From the NCBI GenBank assembly GCA_947379685.1, contig CANCOG010000043.1, positions 1 through 16,030 on the forward strand: a stretch of 16,030 nt of DNA, read 5' to 3'. The notes beneath the pieces are model-generated. The model had not been told where the DNA came from. It ran no database searches and saw nothing but the letters and a program-made list of their open reading frames with translations. Origin of the DNA: Flavipsychrobacter stenotrophus. GTDB taxonomy: Bacteria > Bacteroidota > Bacteroidia > Chitinophagales > Chitinophagaceae. The first letter of the stretch is position 1. Every line of letters begins with the position of its first letter. The position numbers and the translations under genes were made by a program. Positions 15,938-16,030 of this stretch are shown in pieces.

Positions 15938-16030
15938 GTACTTTCAGGACAATAAGGGTGAAAAATTAAAACAATTAAACCAGCCCTAATCCGAATCATT
16001 GTCAAATAAAGTTCCAAAAGGATTGGGCGG

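Noticed and set aside
15984..16027. Terminator after the glycosyltransferase-like gene (CCTAATCC pairing with GGATTGGG)
   Set aside because: An 8-bp stem with one T-G wobble, a 27-nt loop and no T run before the window ends. It is too weak to call.

Overview
The window is chromosomal DNA from a Bacteroidota bacterium, most likely of the Chitinophagaceae/Sphingobacteriales type. Three observations support this: a surface protein with a type IX secretion (T9SS) type B C-terminal sorting domain and a SprB-like repeat; the gene order SpoIIM-like / DUF4129 / DUF4350 / MoxR / DUF58, which I know from this phylum; and initiation regions mostly without clear Shine-Dalgarno sequences. The placement comes from gene content, not from a database comparison.

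Layout. (1) Positions 1-5606, plus strand: a tripartite RND efflux operon in the order outer-membrane channel (5' end cut off by the window), lipoprotein membrane-fusion adaptor, and AcrB-type inner-membrane pump with an intact proton-relay Asp-Asp/Lys set. It ends at a strong hairpin-plus-T terminator (5618-5670), with a second weaker hairpin behind it. (2) Positions 5819-8224, minus strand, convergent with the pump operon: one large secreted multidomain surface protein with a T9SS-B tail and a candidate Bacteroidota-type promoter. (3) Positions 8450-12318, plus strand: four overlapping genes encoding a SpoIIM-like membrane protein, a DUF4129 protein, a DUF4350 protein and a MoxR AAA+ ATPase. 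The DUF58 gene (12528-13874) follows after an unusual 209-nt gap packed with 7-bp tandem repeats. (4) Positions 14072-15937: a polytopic membrane protein resembling GT-C glycosyltransferases, with a soluble C-terminal domain of about 210 residues.

How the genes work together. The three pump proteins should form one envelope-spanning drug/solute exporter. The SpoIIM-MoxR-DUF58 group looks like a membrane-associated MoxR chaperone module: the ATPase probably acts with the vWA-like DUF58 protein, and the other three are membrane partners. Its cellular role is not known to me. The T9SS protein and the glycosyltransferase-like protein appear to be stand-alone surface and envelope genes. I found no CRISPR array, tRNA or rRNA, insertion sequence or phage gene. 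The best candidates for something under-described are the SpoIIM/MoxR/DUF58 module and the heptamer repeat blocks inside it. I do not see a clearly new system.
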